Shown: positions 42,278-47,130 of the stretch, one piece after another
Numbering within the stretch: the stretch's first letter is position 1
Layout of the letters: each line of letters starts with the position of its first letter
Assembly (NCBI GenBank): GCA_036245525.1
Contig: BTPG01000004.1
Location: forward strand, 51,123,758-51,187,757
DNA: 64,000 bases
Direction: 5' to 3'
Origin: Semisulcospira habei
Lineage: Eukaryota; Mollusca; Gastropoda; Semisulcospiridae
Made by a program: the position numbers and the translations under genes
Notes under the pieces: generated by a model
What the model was told of the DNA's origin: nothing
The model's input: the letters and a program-made list of their open reading frames with translations, nothing else
Databases searched by the model: none

Positions 42278-42676
42278 GGAGACCACATTTAACCCTTATC
42301 ATTCAGAATACACCAGTGTGTGAAATTCGACTAAAATAGTTCAAGGGTAGTGCCAGAATAGCTTGGCGCCTCTAGGCACCAAGCTATTCTGGCACCACCC
42401 GAGAACTAAAGCCATTGGTCCATATCCTTACCTGTAAGTACAATAATGTAACTTGCGTATGGCAGTGTTCAAATTTGAAGCTTTTAGCCTCAGTATGATA
42501 TGGGTTAACTGGTGATTGTATGTTCAAGAGGGGTTGTGTTTCAAGAATTTCTTATAAATGAACATGTGCTTTTTATTTTCCAGGTGCTTGATGAAGAAGC
42601 AGAGGTGTTTGTGGTCAAGATGTGGAGATTACTGGTCTACGAAACAGAGGCAAAGAAACTTGGACTTGTCAAATAA
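18077..42676 (+). CDS. RBM25: RBM25, RNA-binding protein 25 (5' end missing), 14 exons
   Basis: RBM25 is a nuclear splicing regulator associated with U1 snRNP that binds exonic RNA and influences alternative 5' splice site choice. The exons join at 18077-18134, 18331-18422, 19125-19485, 19639-19700, 19909-19989, 28016-28296, 28966-29059, 29561-29650, 30160-30233, 36428-36578, 38956-39313, 40019-40377, 40792-40938 and 42584-42676. All introns are GT-AG, and the summed length (2301 nt) stays in one frame to a TAA stop. Recognition rests on the RRM motif LSWKRVQGASGKLQ, on KVDAKTNALLDEY after the RRM, on the RE/RD/RS-rich centre, on LIPLDYDD and KGLIESIPTAKDELF before the PWI domain, and on the end WRLLVYETEAKKLGLVK. 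The human protein, from memory, is about 840 residues; 766 are seen here. About 100 N-terminal residues (Pro-rich region and RNP2 strand) are missing. The largest introns, 5 (8.0 kb) and 9 (6.2 kb), are filled with repeats. Confidence 0.96.
18331..18422 (+). CDS. RBM25: RBM25 exon: RNP1 strand and end of RRM
   Basis: The exon lies between TTTTTCCCAG and GTAAGTT. It restores the split Ala codon and reads AFGFCEYENPEATLRC, with FGFCEY as the RNP1 strand, then RLLNEWKIADKKLV, the last helix and strand of the RRM. The intron before it is only 196 bp, the shortest but one in the gene. Confidence 0.95.
18850..19063. repeat. TTAA-bounded palindrome, RBM25 intron 2
   Basis: TTAA lies at both ends (18850-18853 and 19060-19063), with terminal CTCCTTAGACCCTGAG and CAGGGCTTTATGGG. 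The inner palindrome, 18929-19026, has arms of about 45 bases centred on GCGCCTAGAGGCGC, with GATTGACCATGAT on the left and ATCATGGTCGATC on the right. It would fold into one long hairpin in RNA. Confidence 0.85.
19125..19485 (+). CDS. RBM25: RBM25 exon: post-RRM helix and Lys/Glu/Asp-rich linker
   Basis: The acceptor is TGTGCAG and the donor GTATTC. The exon starts VKVDAKTNALLDEYRKKKK, the conserved segment following the RRM. It continues as about 60 residues of Lys/Asp/Glu/Ser low complexity, then ENTKREDRVAQAGLEAIMRE, which matches the conserved block before the RE/RD domain. The low-complexity stretch is longer than the matching human segment as I remember it, so it may be a lineage expansion. 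Confidence 0.95.
19639..19700 (+). CDS. RBM25: RBM25 exon: short basic/acidic linker
   Basis: This 62-nt exon sits between ATTTTCAG and GTACGT. Together with the last base of the previous exon it codes AGDKSKETAVKKKDDKEPRD and a final Val. Its phase links 1 to 0. It is charged linker, poorly conserved. Confidence 0.9.
19909..19989 (+). CDS. RBM25: RBM25 exon: MDLEEDKRDIINREI block
   Basis: An 81-nt exon with acceptor GATTTCAG and donor GTGAGA. It codes GFEDMDLEEDKRDIINREIK and then MFRDLHK, which corresponds to the conserved block that opens the RE/RD-rich region in animal RBM25. It is followed by the gene's largest intron. Confidence 0.95.
21551..21686 (+). pseudogene. Transposase-type N-terminal zinc-finger exon remnant
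   Basis: From an ATG in good context the frame reads MPGSCVFSDLWLENPLYKSW, LRKVASNKRSAFCAACRKSV and DVHNKGK, followed by a donor-like GGTAAGC. The W-L-P-Y-W and C-x2-C pattern resembles the BED/TTF-type fingers that open hAT-like transposases. No catalytic domain follows. A host-gene exon cannot be excluded, but it lies in an RBM25 intron among repeats. Confidence 0.5.
21832..22514 (+). mobile_element. Short DNA transposon with TIRs and 6-bp target duplication
   Basis: The ends are CATAGCTGCCAACCCT and, reversed, CATAGCTGCCAACCTT. They are flanked directly by CCCTGT at 21826-21831 and 22515-22520. The left part is rich in TCCCGATTTT repeats. The middle codes a fragment PPKKQKWLVKFHPDYKRSL (22171-22230) then, in broken frames, a CKMCRADIDIA-like finger. 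A long C-rich tract lies at 22369-22424. It is a deletion derivative of an autonomous element, hAT-like on the coding fragment, although hAT elements usually give 8-bp duplications. Confidence 0.8.
22780..22978. repeat. TTAA-bounded palindrome, RBM25 intron 5
   Basis: The right end is GGGGCTAAAAGGG followed by TTAA; the left end is CCTTTTAGCCCC without an intact TTAA. The inner palindrome has GATTGACCATGATAATTC and GAATTATCATGGTC arms around TGGCGCCTTCAGGTGCCA. The asymmetric spacer (AAATTTGGGAAATGCACC) is on the right here, but on the left in most other copies, so this copy is inserted in the opposite orientation. Confidence 0.85.
23185..24211 (+). mobile_element. hAT-like DNA transposon relic with TIRs and 6-bp target duplication
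   Basis: The left end is CAGACCTGTTTACTCATAC and the right end, reversed, CAGACCTGTTTACCCCC. GTTTTT flanks both ends (23179-23184 and 24212-24217). The interior holds a broken transposase N-terminal region at 23389-23885. A 3' part repeats GTACACAATTTTTT. The CAG-start terminus suits hAT, while the 6-bp duplication is shorter than the usual 8. Confidence 0.75.
23389..23885 (+). pseudogene. hAT-like transposase N-terminal region, broken
   Basis: It starts at an ATG with MSKRQTSGCDASTKPFSKKK, a basic leader, then a stop, then in other frames ARCAYCKADFSIR (C-x2-C finger), KLNEAASKTAAKCSSITK, SLSIKTEEESVIRAEVML and ADAISRTVKSAFLDSKIAQN. This order is typical of a large group of animal hAT-like proteins that open with a BED-type finger. 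No DDE or dimerisation domain remains. Confidence 0.65.
24400..24790 (+). repeat. Dispersed GGCTCACGTG repeat, copy 3 (shortened)
   Basis: It starts near GTGCAATAGCAAAAGTGAAT, includes CATCCGTCCGTCTGTGGTAA and ends CATGAGCCATGAGGGCGTTG with CCATTCTTGTTTTTG. The internal tandem modules are largely deleted. Confidence 0.65.
27933..27982. repeat. Near-perfect hairpin just upstream of an RBM25 acceptor
   Basis: The arms AATCACAACTGCAAAATGCT and AGCATTTTGCAGATGTGATT face each other around TTTAAA. One internal position is unpaired (A opposite A). The hairpin ends 33 bases before the acceptor AG at 28014-28015, inside the zone where the branch point is normally found. Confidence 0.85.
28016..28296 (+). 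CDS. RBM25: RBM25 exon: RE/RD and RS-rich domain
   Basis: A 281-nt exon after CTGTTTAG and before GTGAGT. It codes acidic DDEEEDKEKERKER, then a long run of alternating Arg-Glu dipeptides, then an Arg-Ser stretch with RSRSRSSSRGRSRRR. In RBM25 this domain directs nuclear speckle localisation and splicing-factor contacts. A 25-bp-arm hairpin lies at 27933-27982, just upstream of the acceptor. Confidence 0.95.
28550..28745 (+). repeat. Dispersed GGCTCACGTG repeat, 3' fragment in RBM25 intron 6
   Basis: It includes CTTATTTGAGTGATCTTTGG, TCAAGGTCA at 28668-28676, and the terminal GGCATGTTAGCCGCAAGG with TTGCAATTCTTGTTTTA, matching the ends of copies at 24790 and 38545. Confidence 0.55.
28966..29059 (+). 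CDS. RBM25: RBM25 exon: charged helix
   Basis: A 94-nt exon between TGTACAG and GTACCA. It codes RKEREIEEEEEAYERRKLEK and then KLREKEAAYQE, predicted long charged alpha helix. Phase goes from 2 to 0. Confidence 0.94.
29107..29190. repeat. Small TTAA-bounded foldback, RBM25 intron 7
   Basis: TTAACCCTTCAGAAG at 29107 and CAGTGAAGGGGTTAA ending at 29190 form inverted ends. A related sequence (TTAATCCTTCACTGATGG, then TTTCTGAAATCTTTGTTGG) is present at 58786-58840. This appears to be a third subtype of the TTAA-bounded elements. Confidence 0.55.
29337..29509. repeat. TTAA-bounded palindrome, RBM25 intron 7 (centre deleted)
   Basis: TTAA ends at 29337-29340 and 29506-29509 enclose CCAATTGAGCCCC and GGCTAAATGGG. 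The palindrome keeps GATTGACCATGATAAT and TTATCATGGTCAGT, but the GGCGCC centre is lost, leaving short arms. This shows that the outer ends and the central hairpin are separable. Confidence 0.8.
29561..29650 (+). CDS. RBM25: RBM25 exon: LKNWEQRERKK helix
   Basis: A 90-nt exon between TTTCACAG and GTATGT, coding RLKNWEQRERKKSREYEKEK followed by EREEERKAEE. The WE-RERKK-R-YEKE pattern is conserved in RBM25 and belongs to the charged helical region. Confidence 0.95.
30160..30233 (+). CDS. RBM25: RBM25 exon: EFLEDYDDLRDDPKFYK
   Basis: A 74-nt exon between TTCTGCAG and GTGAGT, coding AKEARRLKEFLEDYDDLRDD and PKFYK. The DYDD-RDDPK-YK segment is one of the most conserved parts of RBM25 outside the RRM and PWI domains. 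The last Lys codon is split across the 6.2 kb intron. Confidence 0.96.
30874..34160 (+). mobile_element. RTE-like LINE, apparently full length, in RBM25 intron 9
   Basis: GTAATGTTCTGTCCTTCC occurs at 30856-30873 and again at 34161-34178, an 18-bp perfect target duplication around a 3287-bp element. The 3' end is a (TAAG)n run. The element carries endonuclease and reverse transcriptase regions in the same direction as RBM25. Length, single coding region and microsatellite tail fit the RTE group. The perfect duplication points to a recent insertion, yet the coding region has several frame breaks. Confidence 0.95.
31151..33957 (+). pseudogene. RTE-like endonuclease-reverse transcriptase, broken
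   Basis: Endonuclease: MGTWNVKTMYQSGKAAQIAA, LLGISEARWTQSGQ, NVIQCYAPTNDSDEEE, then a shift near 31615 to TIVMDDFNAKIGEDN, EYQIDHICTS and ASDHHLLAL. After a one-base loss near 32365, the RT begins: KNGKAAGPDGIPVESLK, NYRGITLLSVPGKVFNR, AGFRKNRSCTDQIATFH. Another shift near 33040 and an in-frame TGA near 33127 follow; then VRQGCLLSPFLFLLA, LDFADDLALLSH (catalytic box intact), VESFTYLGSIIDKKG and RRWGWIGQ. At least three frameshifts and one stop make it inactive. Confidence 0.93.
34179..35149 (-). mobile_element. Possible reverse-oriented LTR into which the RTE-like LINE inserted
   Basis: Reading the - strand from 35149, the sequence begins TGTGACGACCCCACGTGTGA, a form common at LTR starts, and it directly breaks a TTAA palindrome (its right arm continues at 35150). 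The target of the LINE lies within this block, so its other part would be 30400-30855. I could not find a matching CA end or a target duplication on the left, so the left boundary and the LTR call are uncertain. Confidence 0.35.
35150..35205. repeat. Right arm of a TTAA palindrome, RBM25 intron 9
   Basis: CTATTTTGGCACAACCCTTG and TGTCATGGTCAATCTGTCTC match the right arm of the palindrome family. The left arm is not present in the expected place, so the copy was split by the insertion on its left and partly lost. Confidence 0.7.
35402..36420. repeat. Block shared with RBM25 intron 5, copy 2, abutting exon 10
   Basis: The uninterrupted copy starts GGATGGGTCGCAGTGAGGCA and ends TTCATCCCATCTTGTTTC. 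It is followed after seven bases (TTTCAAC) by the AG acceptor at 36426-36427. A (TC)n run lies at 35949-35972. Most landmarks of copy 1 are present in the same order, with clear divergence. Confidence 0.8.
36428..36578 (+). CDS. RBM25: RBM25 exon: GSPLARRLKEREKE
   Basis: A 151-nt exon after TTTCAACAG and before GTAAGA. It completes the split Lys codon and codes GSPLARRLKEREKEKEADTR, then a Glu/Lys/Arg helix and LLDQGHPDPEAELAR. The acceptor is immediately preceded by a 1 kb block that is also present in intron 5. Confidence 0.95.
36825..37733. mobile_element. pogo/Tigger-like non-autonomous element with TA target
   Basis: The ends are CAGCTCTGACCGACAT on the left and, reversed, CAGCTCTGACCCGACAT on the right, each next to TA (36823-36824 and 37734-37735). 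Further in, both ends hold CGATATAT-type sequence. This form, CAG...ACC...CGATATA, resembles the termini of pogo/Tigger-type Tc1/mariner elements. The 909-bp interior has no transposase that I can see, so it is non-autonomous. Confidence 0.75.
38236..38449. repeat. TTAA-bounded palindrome, RBM25 intron 10
   Basis: TTAA at 38236-38239 and 38446-38449 flank CTCATTCAGCCC and GGGCTGAATG. The inner arms carry GGATCAACCATGATAATTC and GAATTATCATGGTCGACC around AGCTTGGCGC...GGTGCCAAGCT. Confidence 0.85.
38956..39313 (+). CDS. RBM25: RBM25 exon: Pro/Ser/Glu-rich linker
   Basis: A 358-nt exon between GGATTCAG and GTGAGT. It starts IEREREEHLRPRLQLIEAER, continues through a Ser/Glu-rich linker and a Pro-rich patch (KPKLPPPVQSRP), and ends VKLGFGTIKL. 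The last motif matches the GFG-IKL segment of other RBM25 proteins. Confidence 0.95.
39552..39766. repeat. TTAA-bounded palindrome, RBM25 intron 11
   Basis: TTAA at 39552-39555 and 39763-39766. Inner arms GATTGACCATGATAGTTC and GAATTATCATGTTCAGTC surround TAGCTCGGCGCC and AGGTGCCTAGCTA. Long arms with only scattered mismatches. Confidence 0.85.
40019..40377 (+). CDS. RBM25: RBM25 exon: linker and pre-PWI segment
   Basis: A 359-nt exon between GTGTGGCAG and GTAAAG. It carries a Gly/Pro/Ser segment, KRKKLTVGDVFNQDDDE, KRRKLIPLDYDDQDG, and KGLIESIPTAKDELFSFPLD followed by WSIVDQ. The last part is the start of the PWI domain. Confidence 0.96.
40516..40712. repeat. TTAA-bounded palindrome, RBM25 intron 12
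   Basis: The left end is GTAACCCATTTAGCCCC and the right end GGGGCTAAATGGGTTAA, near-perfect inverted termini. The inner arms hold GTATCGACCATGATAATTC and GAATAATCATGGTCGATC. The element fills almost half of a 414-bp intron. Confidence 0.87.
40792..40938 (+). CDS. RBM25: RBM25 exon: PWI domain core
   Basis: A 147-nt exon between TTGTACAG and GTCAGT. It codes MDKRIKPWVTKKIVEYIGEE with the PWV form of the PWI signature, then EPTLTDFICQKV, typical of this four-helix nucleic-acid-binding fold. The intron before it is only 414 bp, and nearly half of it is one TTAA-bounded palindrome. Confidence 0.96.
42243..42276 (+). repeat. Poly(G) tract, 34 G
   Basis: An uninterrupted G34 run followed by AGGAG, on the sense strand of RBM25 in its last intron, 300 bases before the last exon. 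It can form G-quadruplexes in the pre-mRNA. The length is uncertain because such runs are prone to sequencing error. Confidence 0.85.
42289..42508. repeat. TTAA-bounded palindrome, RBM25 intron 13
   Basis: TTAA at 42289-42292 and 42505-42508. Inner arms AATAGTTCAAGGGTAGTGCC and GGCACCACCCGAGAACTA around GAATAGCTTGGCGCC...CCAAGCTATTC. The acceptor of the last exon lies 75 bases downstream. Confidence 0.83.
42584..42676 (+). CDS. RBM25: RBM25 last coding exon: end of PWI domain
   Basis: The exon follows TTTTCCAG, codes VLDEEAEVFVVKMWRLLVYE and TEAKKLGLVK, and ends at TAA (42674-42676). This is the nearly invariant C-terminus of RBM25. No canonical AATAAA was seen in the next few hundred bases; an A-rich stretch lies at 42778-42788, so the polyadenylation site is not placed. 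Confidence 0.96.
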   Translation: MLDEEAEVFVVKMWRLLVYETEAKKLGLVK

Positions 42677-43430
42677 TTCACTCAGTTTTACCATTTTCTA
42701 TATTGCATTGTATTGTGTACATGTTCATGCGGATGCGTCTGTGGGTGTTGTGTGAGCGAGAGAAAATACCAGTGGCTAAAAAAAAAAATTCGAAAATCCA
42801 TAAATGTTTGGGTTGTCAGTGTTCACGTGATACATAAAATGTGTATTTGACACCTTCAACCTGGTTAGTGTGGGTGTATGCGTGCGATTGAGCAATGTCC
42901 AGACAGGAACAGCTGAAGATGCTGATTACATGGGGTCAAATTGTCGAATCGTGCAAGCTGAGGGAGGTAGGTCGACCATTGCACTACAGTACAAAAGATA
43001 GCGCCGGATTTAGTCCGTAAAAAGGCCAAGCCAAATGGGTCCTTTACCCGTGAATTGTCTTGATCGATCCATCTTCTGTTATGGGGGTTAGAACAAGACA
43101 AAAGTTACTGTTCACACTTCCTATCGGCATTATTTGGTGAAGTAAAAAAAATACTCCTATGGTAAGCTGAATGTACAAATAGATTTTAGGAAATAGAATC
43201 GAGTACAAATGAAACGCGTTTAGATGAAAACGGTGAATTAACCAATTCGAGACGGATGCGGCAAGTCTTGACCGAGTTGAAAGCCTGGGCTAGCATAATA
43301 CCGTGAATCCAATGCACGCTGTCGCTTGAATCTCGCATTCTTTAAACGAATGGTACATTATCACGGTGCGATCGGTCAGCTCGGCTACTGAAGTTTCGGA
43401 AATTTTGATCGCTTTTGTTCGTAATGTTGA
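42677..43430. other. RBM25 downstream region
   Basis: Probable 3' UTR followed by plain sequence. A strongly decayed palindrome relic (GTCGACCATTGCAC ... GAATTGTCTTGATCGATCC) is at 42970-43085. No gene seen. Confidence 0.4.
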
Positions 43431-43735
43431 ACGTGATCTGAAACCGGTACCAAAGTGGAGGAGGAGAAGAGCCGTAGAAAGAACCTCCGGGAACTAAACG
43501 AAGCCCGGTCACCGGAGTCCGATTTCCTCTAACAAATGTCGCCGTTAATTTGGGTGAACCGCCCGAATGAACTGTGACACTTGTTAGAGAAAAGTCCCAC
43601 TGAAACCTGGTATCGTTAGTCCCCGATCACCCTGGTGTCGGGGGACTTCCAACTAAAACTTACACCGGGTATCGAACCTCGCGCCTTTAACATTGGTGGC
43701 AGGCGCGTTACCACTGCACAAGGGATTGCGAAGTC
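43430..43735 (-). mobile_element. tRNA-headed SINE, reverse orientation
   Basis: On the - strand from 43735: CTTGTGCAGTGGTAACGCGC (A-box region), then GCGCGAGGTTCGATACCCGG (B box at 43668-43680), spaced as in a tRNA-derived pol III promoter. Downstream the element ends in the module GGTTCTTTCTACGGCTCTTC and CCACTTTGGTACCGGTTTC also found in the SINE at 4855. I treat it as a SINE with a head and a shared core, not a tRNA gene, because the acceptor stem cannot be closed. Confidence 0.65.
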
Positions 43736-44084
43736 ACATTTTTTTCAGGGCTCTCGATCTACCGTTTTCGTCAAAATGCGTGCATTTCGGGCCTAATCAT
43801 TTTCACGACTACCGAGTTTCACAGGTAGGTCACCTCGTAACCCCGGTAGTAGTAAATAGCACCTAGGTAGCTCACATATAATACCGTTATTATATAGGCG
43901 CTTTCTCTCAATTTTTGGGCAAATCGACTCGAAGCGCCGCGAACTGAAACCCAACACGCACACTCACGTAACGGACACGAATTACGCCATTTAAGACAAA
44001 CGCAGTACAAGACAGACGAAGGACCAGTTCAGCTACTGAAGTTAGAGATTTTTGATCGCTTGCATTTGAAATTTTGTAAAGTGG

Positions 44085-44165
44085 CCTGAAACCGGTACCA
44101 AAGTGTAGGGGGTGGAAGAACCGGAGTACCCGGAGAAAGAACCCCCCCGACATATAACACAGCAT
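44085..44165 (+). repeat. SINE core module, second + strand-oriented copy
   Basis: GAAACCGGTACCAAAGTGTA, GGAAGAACCGGAGTACCCGG and AGAAAGAACCCCCC match the module at 43440-43500 and, reversed, at 4855-4915. No tRNA head is seen beside it. Confidence 0.6.
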
Positions 44166-44341
44166 TCAGTTTTTCGTACACAAATCTTTTCTCTAGGTGC
44201 CTAACGGCTGCATATTGCGCTTCAAGCGATCGAGGAAGAAGTACACAAAACAATTCTACTTCCCAGGAGGTATTGTTTTCGTGTCTCATCAGCCGCTTTC
44301 TTACCAATCGTACAAAATACGTTTTCAATTCCTGACTCGAG

Positions 44342-44421
44342 TTGACTTATTCGAGATGAACGGCATCCGAATACGCGGCTTAAGCCGCGTATCCGGATGC
44401 CGCTCGTTTCCAATGAGTTAA
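44342..44421. repeat. Perfect-centre palindrome with TTAACTCATT end
   Basis: CATCCGAATACGCGGCTTAA and its mirror GCCGCGTATCCGGATG form a 36-bp central hairpin. The flanks GACTTATTCGAGATGAACGG and CGCTCGTTTCCAATGAGTTAA extend the arms. The end TTAACTCATT matches one subtype of the TTAA-bounded family. A half copy with CGCGTATCCGGACGCCG lies at 58752-58788. Confidence 0.8.
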
Positions 44422-44669
44422 ATGGATTATCTTGTGTTCATCGGTCCTACTTTCGATCTCGCCCCATAGTGCGCAGAACGAGGTGCAACGCCAGTGAAAA
44501 CGAACACGAATGCAGTCGTTTAAAAAGTTAGTTTTGGGACGGCGAAGAAATTTCTCGATGCACCTCGTTGTGCGCACGAGGCGAGACGGGAAGTGGTACC
44601 GATCAACACAAGTTACACCATTTGCCTCGACTTGGAAATAACACCAGTACGAAAACCCGTACCGGTATT

Positions 44670-44880
44670 TTAACTCGTTCTACCCCAGGACCGAAATCCC
44701 CAAACTGTGAAGTTGCCCTCAGAAGGACTGTAGTACAATTCTAGAGACAGATCGAGCATGATGGTTCTAGGGTGTTGCCAGAATAGCTTGGGCCTATGGG
44801 CGCCAAGCTATTCTGGCACCACCCTTGAACTATCATGCTCGATCCATGTCTTGCTGTGGTGTCGCGGCTGAACGAGTTAA
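44670..44880. repeat. TTAA-bounded palindrome
   Basis: TTAA at 44670-44673 and 44877-44880, with CTCGTTCTACCCC and GGCTGAACGAG. Inner arms GATCGAGCATGATGGTTC and GAACTATCATGCTCGATCC around AATAGCTTGGGCC...CCAAGCTATT. It belongs to the GAGCATGAT subtype. Confidence 0.85.
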
Positions 44881-45379
44881 CAGTTTTTGTGTCTTGTACC
44901 GGTGCAATATTTTCTTTCGGTATACCGGCAACCGCAAATATCACGGTTTCACACCACCACACACATGAGCGCTCTCTCTCTCCGCAGCCCTCCCCCCCCC
45001 CCCACTCAACCCTACAGCAAAGTCAAGCTAATGAATCCGTGGTTAATATTCAACTGCAACAAAGCATTATGAAATTTCAGGGTTTTGGTGTATAAGAAAA
45101 ATTCATGCTAATCAGTCCTTTAAAAAAAAAAACCCTGAATGTGAACTGCGCGTCACTGAGAAACATCACTGAACTCCGACTCCAAACTTGTCCACTACAA
45201 TAACGAACCCAGCGAACATCGTTTCTCAACATCGACTATTGGGCGTCGTAGCTGGCGGACGGACCAGTTTAAATGGGGGCCTCATATAAACAAACGGTTT
45301 CTAAAAAATATATATATATATTTCTACCGTCTATATTCAATAACTATTATTTCGAGCTGTCATCCGTTTGCATGCATGC

Positions 45380-45563
45380 ATTTTAGCCCCAAGGTCCCAT
45401 TTCAATTTTGGAGGTGTTGCCTAACGACTGTGTACCAGCTGTTGGAGATGGATTGATGATGACTAATTCAAGGGTAGTGCCAGATGAGCTTGGCGCCTAA
45501 ATCTGGCACTACCCTTGATTTATCAATCCATCTGCTGCAGGGTTCCGAGGCTAAAAGGGTTAA
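45380..45563. repeat. TTAA-bounded palindrome, degenerate
   Basis: The left end is CATTTTAGCCCCAAGG and the right GGCTAAAAGGGTTAA. The arms AAGGGTAGTGCCAGATGAGC and ATCTGGCACTACCCTTGA remain; the distal parts are partly lost. Confidence 0.75.
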
Positions 45564-45738
45564 GCGTTAACAGTACAAAAACTAGCTCTGTCTTTTTCTC
45601 TCTGCTTTGTATGATTTGGTTCATTGCTAATGCCCAGTGTACCTCCACAGCCATACCGGTGTTTCCTCCCCCCCCCCCCCCCCCCTCCCGGTATCCCGGC
45701 AAACTGCGCAGCTCTACATGGGTGTGTAAAACGTTTCA

Positions 45739-45959
45739 GTAACCCTTTTAGCTCCGAGTCCCTACAGTAGGACTGAGATGGATTGACCATAATTCAAGGG
45801 TAGTGCCAGATGAGCTTGGCGCCTTCAGGCGCCAACCTCATCTGGCACTACCGGCCTTGAATTATGGTCAATCCATCTCCTGCAACTGGTACATAGTCAT
45901 TAGGCAACACCTCCAAAATTTGAGAAATGGGACCGTGCCTTGGGGCTAAAAGGGTTTAA
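45739..45959. repeat. TTAA-bounded palindrome
   Basis: The left end is AGTAACCCTTTTAGCTCC and the right GGGGCTAAAAGGGTTTAAA. Inner arms GGATTGACCATAATTCAAGG and CTTGAATTATGGTCAATCC around TTGGCGCCTTCAGGCGCCAA. The AAATTTGAGAAATGG spacer is on the right, so it is in the same orientation as the intron 5 copy. Confidence 0.83.
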
Positions 45960-46139
45960 AAAAAATTATAAGAAAACGGCTGATGAGAATCGAAAAGAAT
46001 ATGTCCTGGGAATCTTCGATGTAGGATTTCAGTGCGTTTTGTGTCGAGGAGAATCAAAAGGCGACCGCGCTGGATCAGTGACTCCTTCGGTTTCGCGCCA
46101 CTGATCGAGGGAAACCATAGGGGCCTGACGAGTGTTGCT

Positions 46140-46262
46140 TTGTCTACAAATCCGCTGCGCCACCGCGTGCGCGCGGCGTCCGCGTAAAAACTGACTAGCT
46201 CGTCAGAATACAACGTTCTGACTTGAGCTATTTACGGTGGCGCAGCGGATTTGCATTTAGAC
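46140..46262. repeat. Inverted repeat around CGCTGCGCCACCG
   Basis: TGTCTACAAATCCGCTGCGC at 46140 is mirrored by GCGCAGCGGATTTGCATTTAGACA near 46240, with a GC-rich loop between. It looks like a small foldback element. Confidence 0.6.
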
Positions 46263-46279
46263 AGTAAGAACGCGTCTTT

Positions 46280-47050
46280 ACTGCACGATGGATTTTCACT
46301 CTTAAGGTAGTATACTATACCTACATTTTTTAATTGAAAACTGCCGCTTATAGGGTTTTTTGAGAGCCTTATTGAGTCTGGAGGCTATTGCCACCCTGAA
46401 AGACCCATGGTCCCGGGCATATTTGTAAGTTACAGCCGTTTTTCTGAGGTACCCCACGGGAAAAAACACGCAAAATAGCCGATTTCAGAACACAATAAAA
46501 ATTTATCGAATAGTGTGTTAAAATGATAAAGAAACATTTCGGTCACTTCATAAAGTATGTTAGTATTTTCTCGTAAAAAAAAGTGTGTTCTGATAATTGG
46601 AATTCTAAGTGAAATCTAAAAAAATGTATGTTGTAAATTCGCAAATTGCCCGGATGTTATCAATAACATTACAAGTGTTTGCAATGTTGGGCAATTGCTC
46701 AGGCCCTTTTTATTCGATAAAGTCGTACTTTATGTTATAACTATCACATTGATTATGAAGAAAATATGGGGTCCCGCACAAAATTGGGCACTTTGGGTCG
46801 TTTTCGAGTGCGTATTCAATAAGGGATACAAGCGATGTCTGACTTCCGGCAGATCATATCTCCGCCGTAGCCGGTAAGGGAAAACGACTATACCAAACTT
46901 ACAAGGGAAAACCTAAGCCCAAACTGTTGCAAACTACGCCCAAACTGCTAGTCCTCGATTACTATTTGTGACAGTAAACTGGAACAAACAACAACGGCAG
47001 ATACGGGATGAAAACGTTTATCTATAAGTAATTAAATACACGAGCTGTTT
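46280..47050. other. No gene seen
   Basis: AT-rich sequence without splice-flanked frames or recognisable repeats. Confidence 0.3.
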
Positions 47051-47054
47051 CTTG

Positions 47055-47130
47055 GTAATTTAGTTAGTGCAGTGGTAAGGTACTTTTCTTTGCCACACAG
47101 TGGCCAGGGTTCGAGTCTCGTAGATAGCGA
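47055..47130 (+). repeat. tRNA-like SINE head
   Basis: GTTAGTGCAGTGGTAAGGTA is an A-box-like stretch, and AGGGTTCGAGTCTCG at 47107-47120 a B-box. The T stem does not pair well and no acceptor stem closes, so I call a decayed SINE head rather than a tRNA gene. Confidence 0.5.

Larger units (their letters stand above)
40939..42583 (+). other. RBM25 intron 13, contents
   Basis: It holds a pair of C/G-rich foldbacks (CCCCCCCGAAGGGGGGG near 41744 and GGTCCCCCAAGGGGGG near 41815), a run of 34 G at 42243-42276, and a TTAA palindrome. The rest is AT-rich and shows no exon. Confidence 0.6.

Noticed and set aside
44285..44292. CTGATGAG (reverse strand) and again at 45980-45987 followed by CGAAAA: hammerhead ribozyme core
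   Set aside because: Both sites share flanks (AAGAAANCGGCTGATGAGA, TCCTGGGAA), so they are one repeat. The stem II between CTGATGA and GAAA is too short to pair, and no stem III closing onto a cleavage site could be drawn.
47055..47130. tRNA gene
   Set aside because: A- and B-box-like motifs are present but T and acceptor stems do not form. It is treated as a SINE head, as is the one at 43665-43735.
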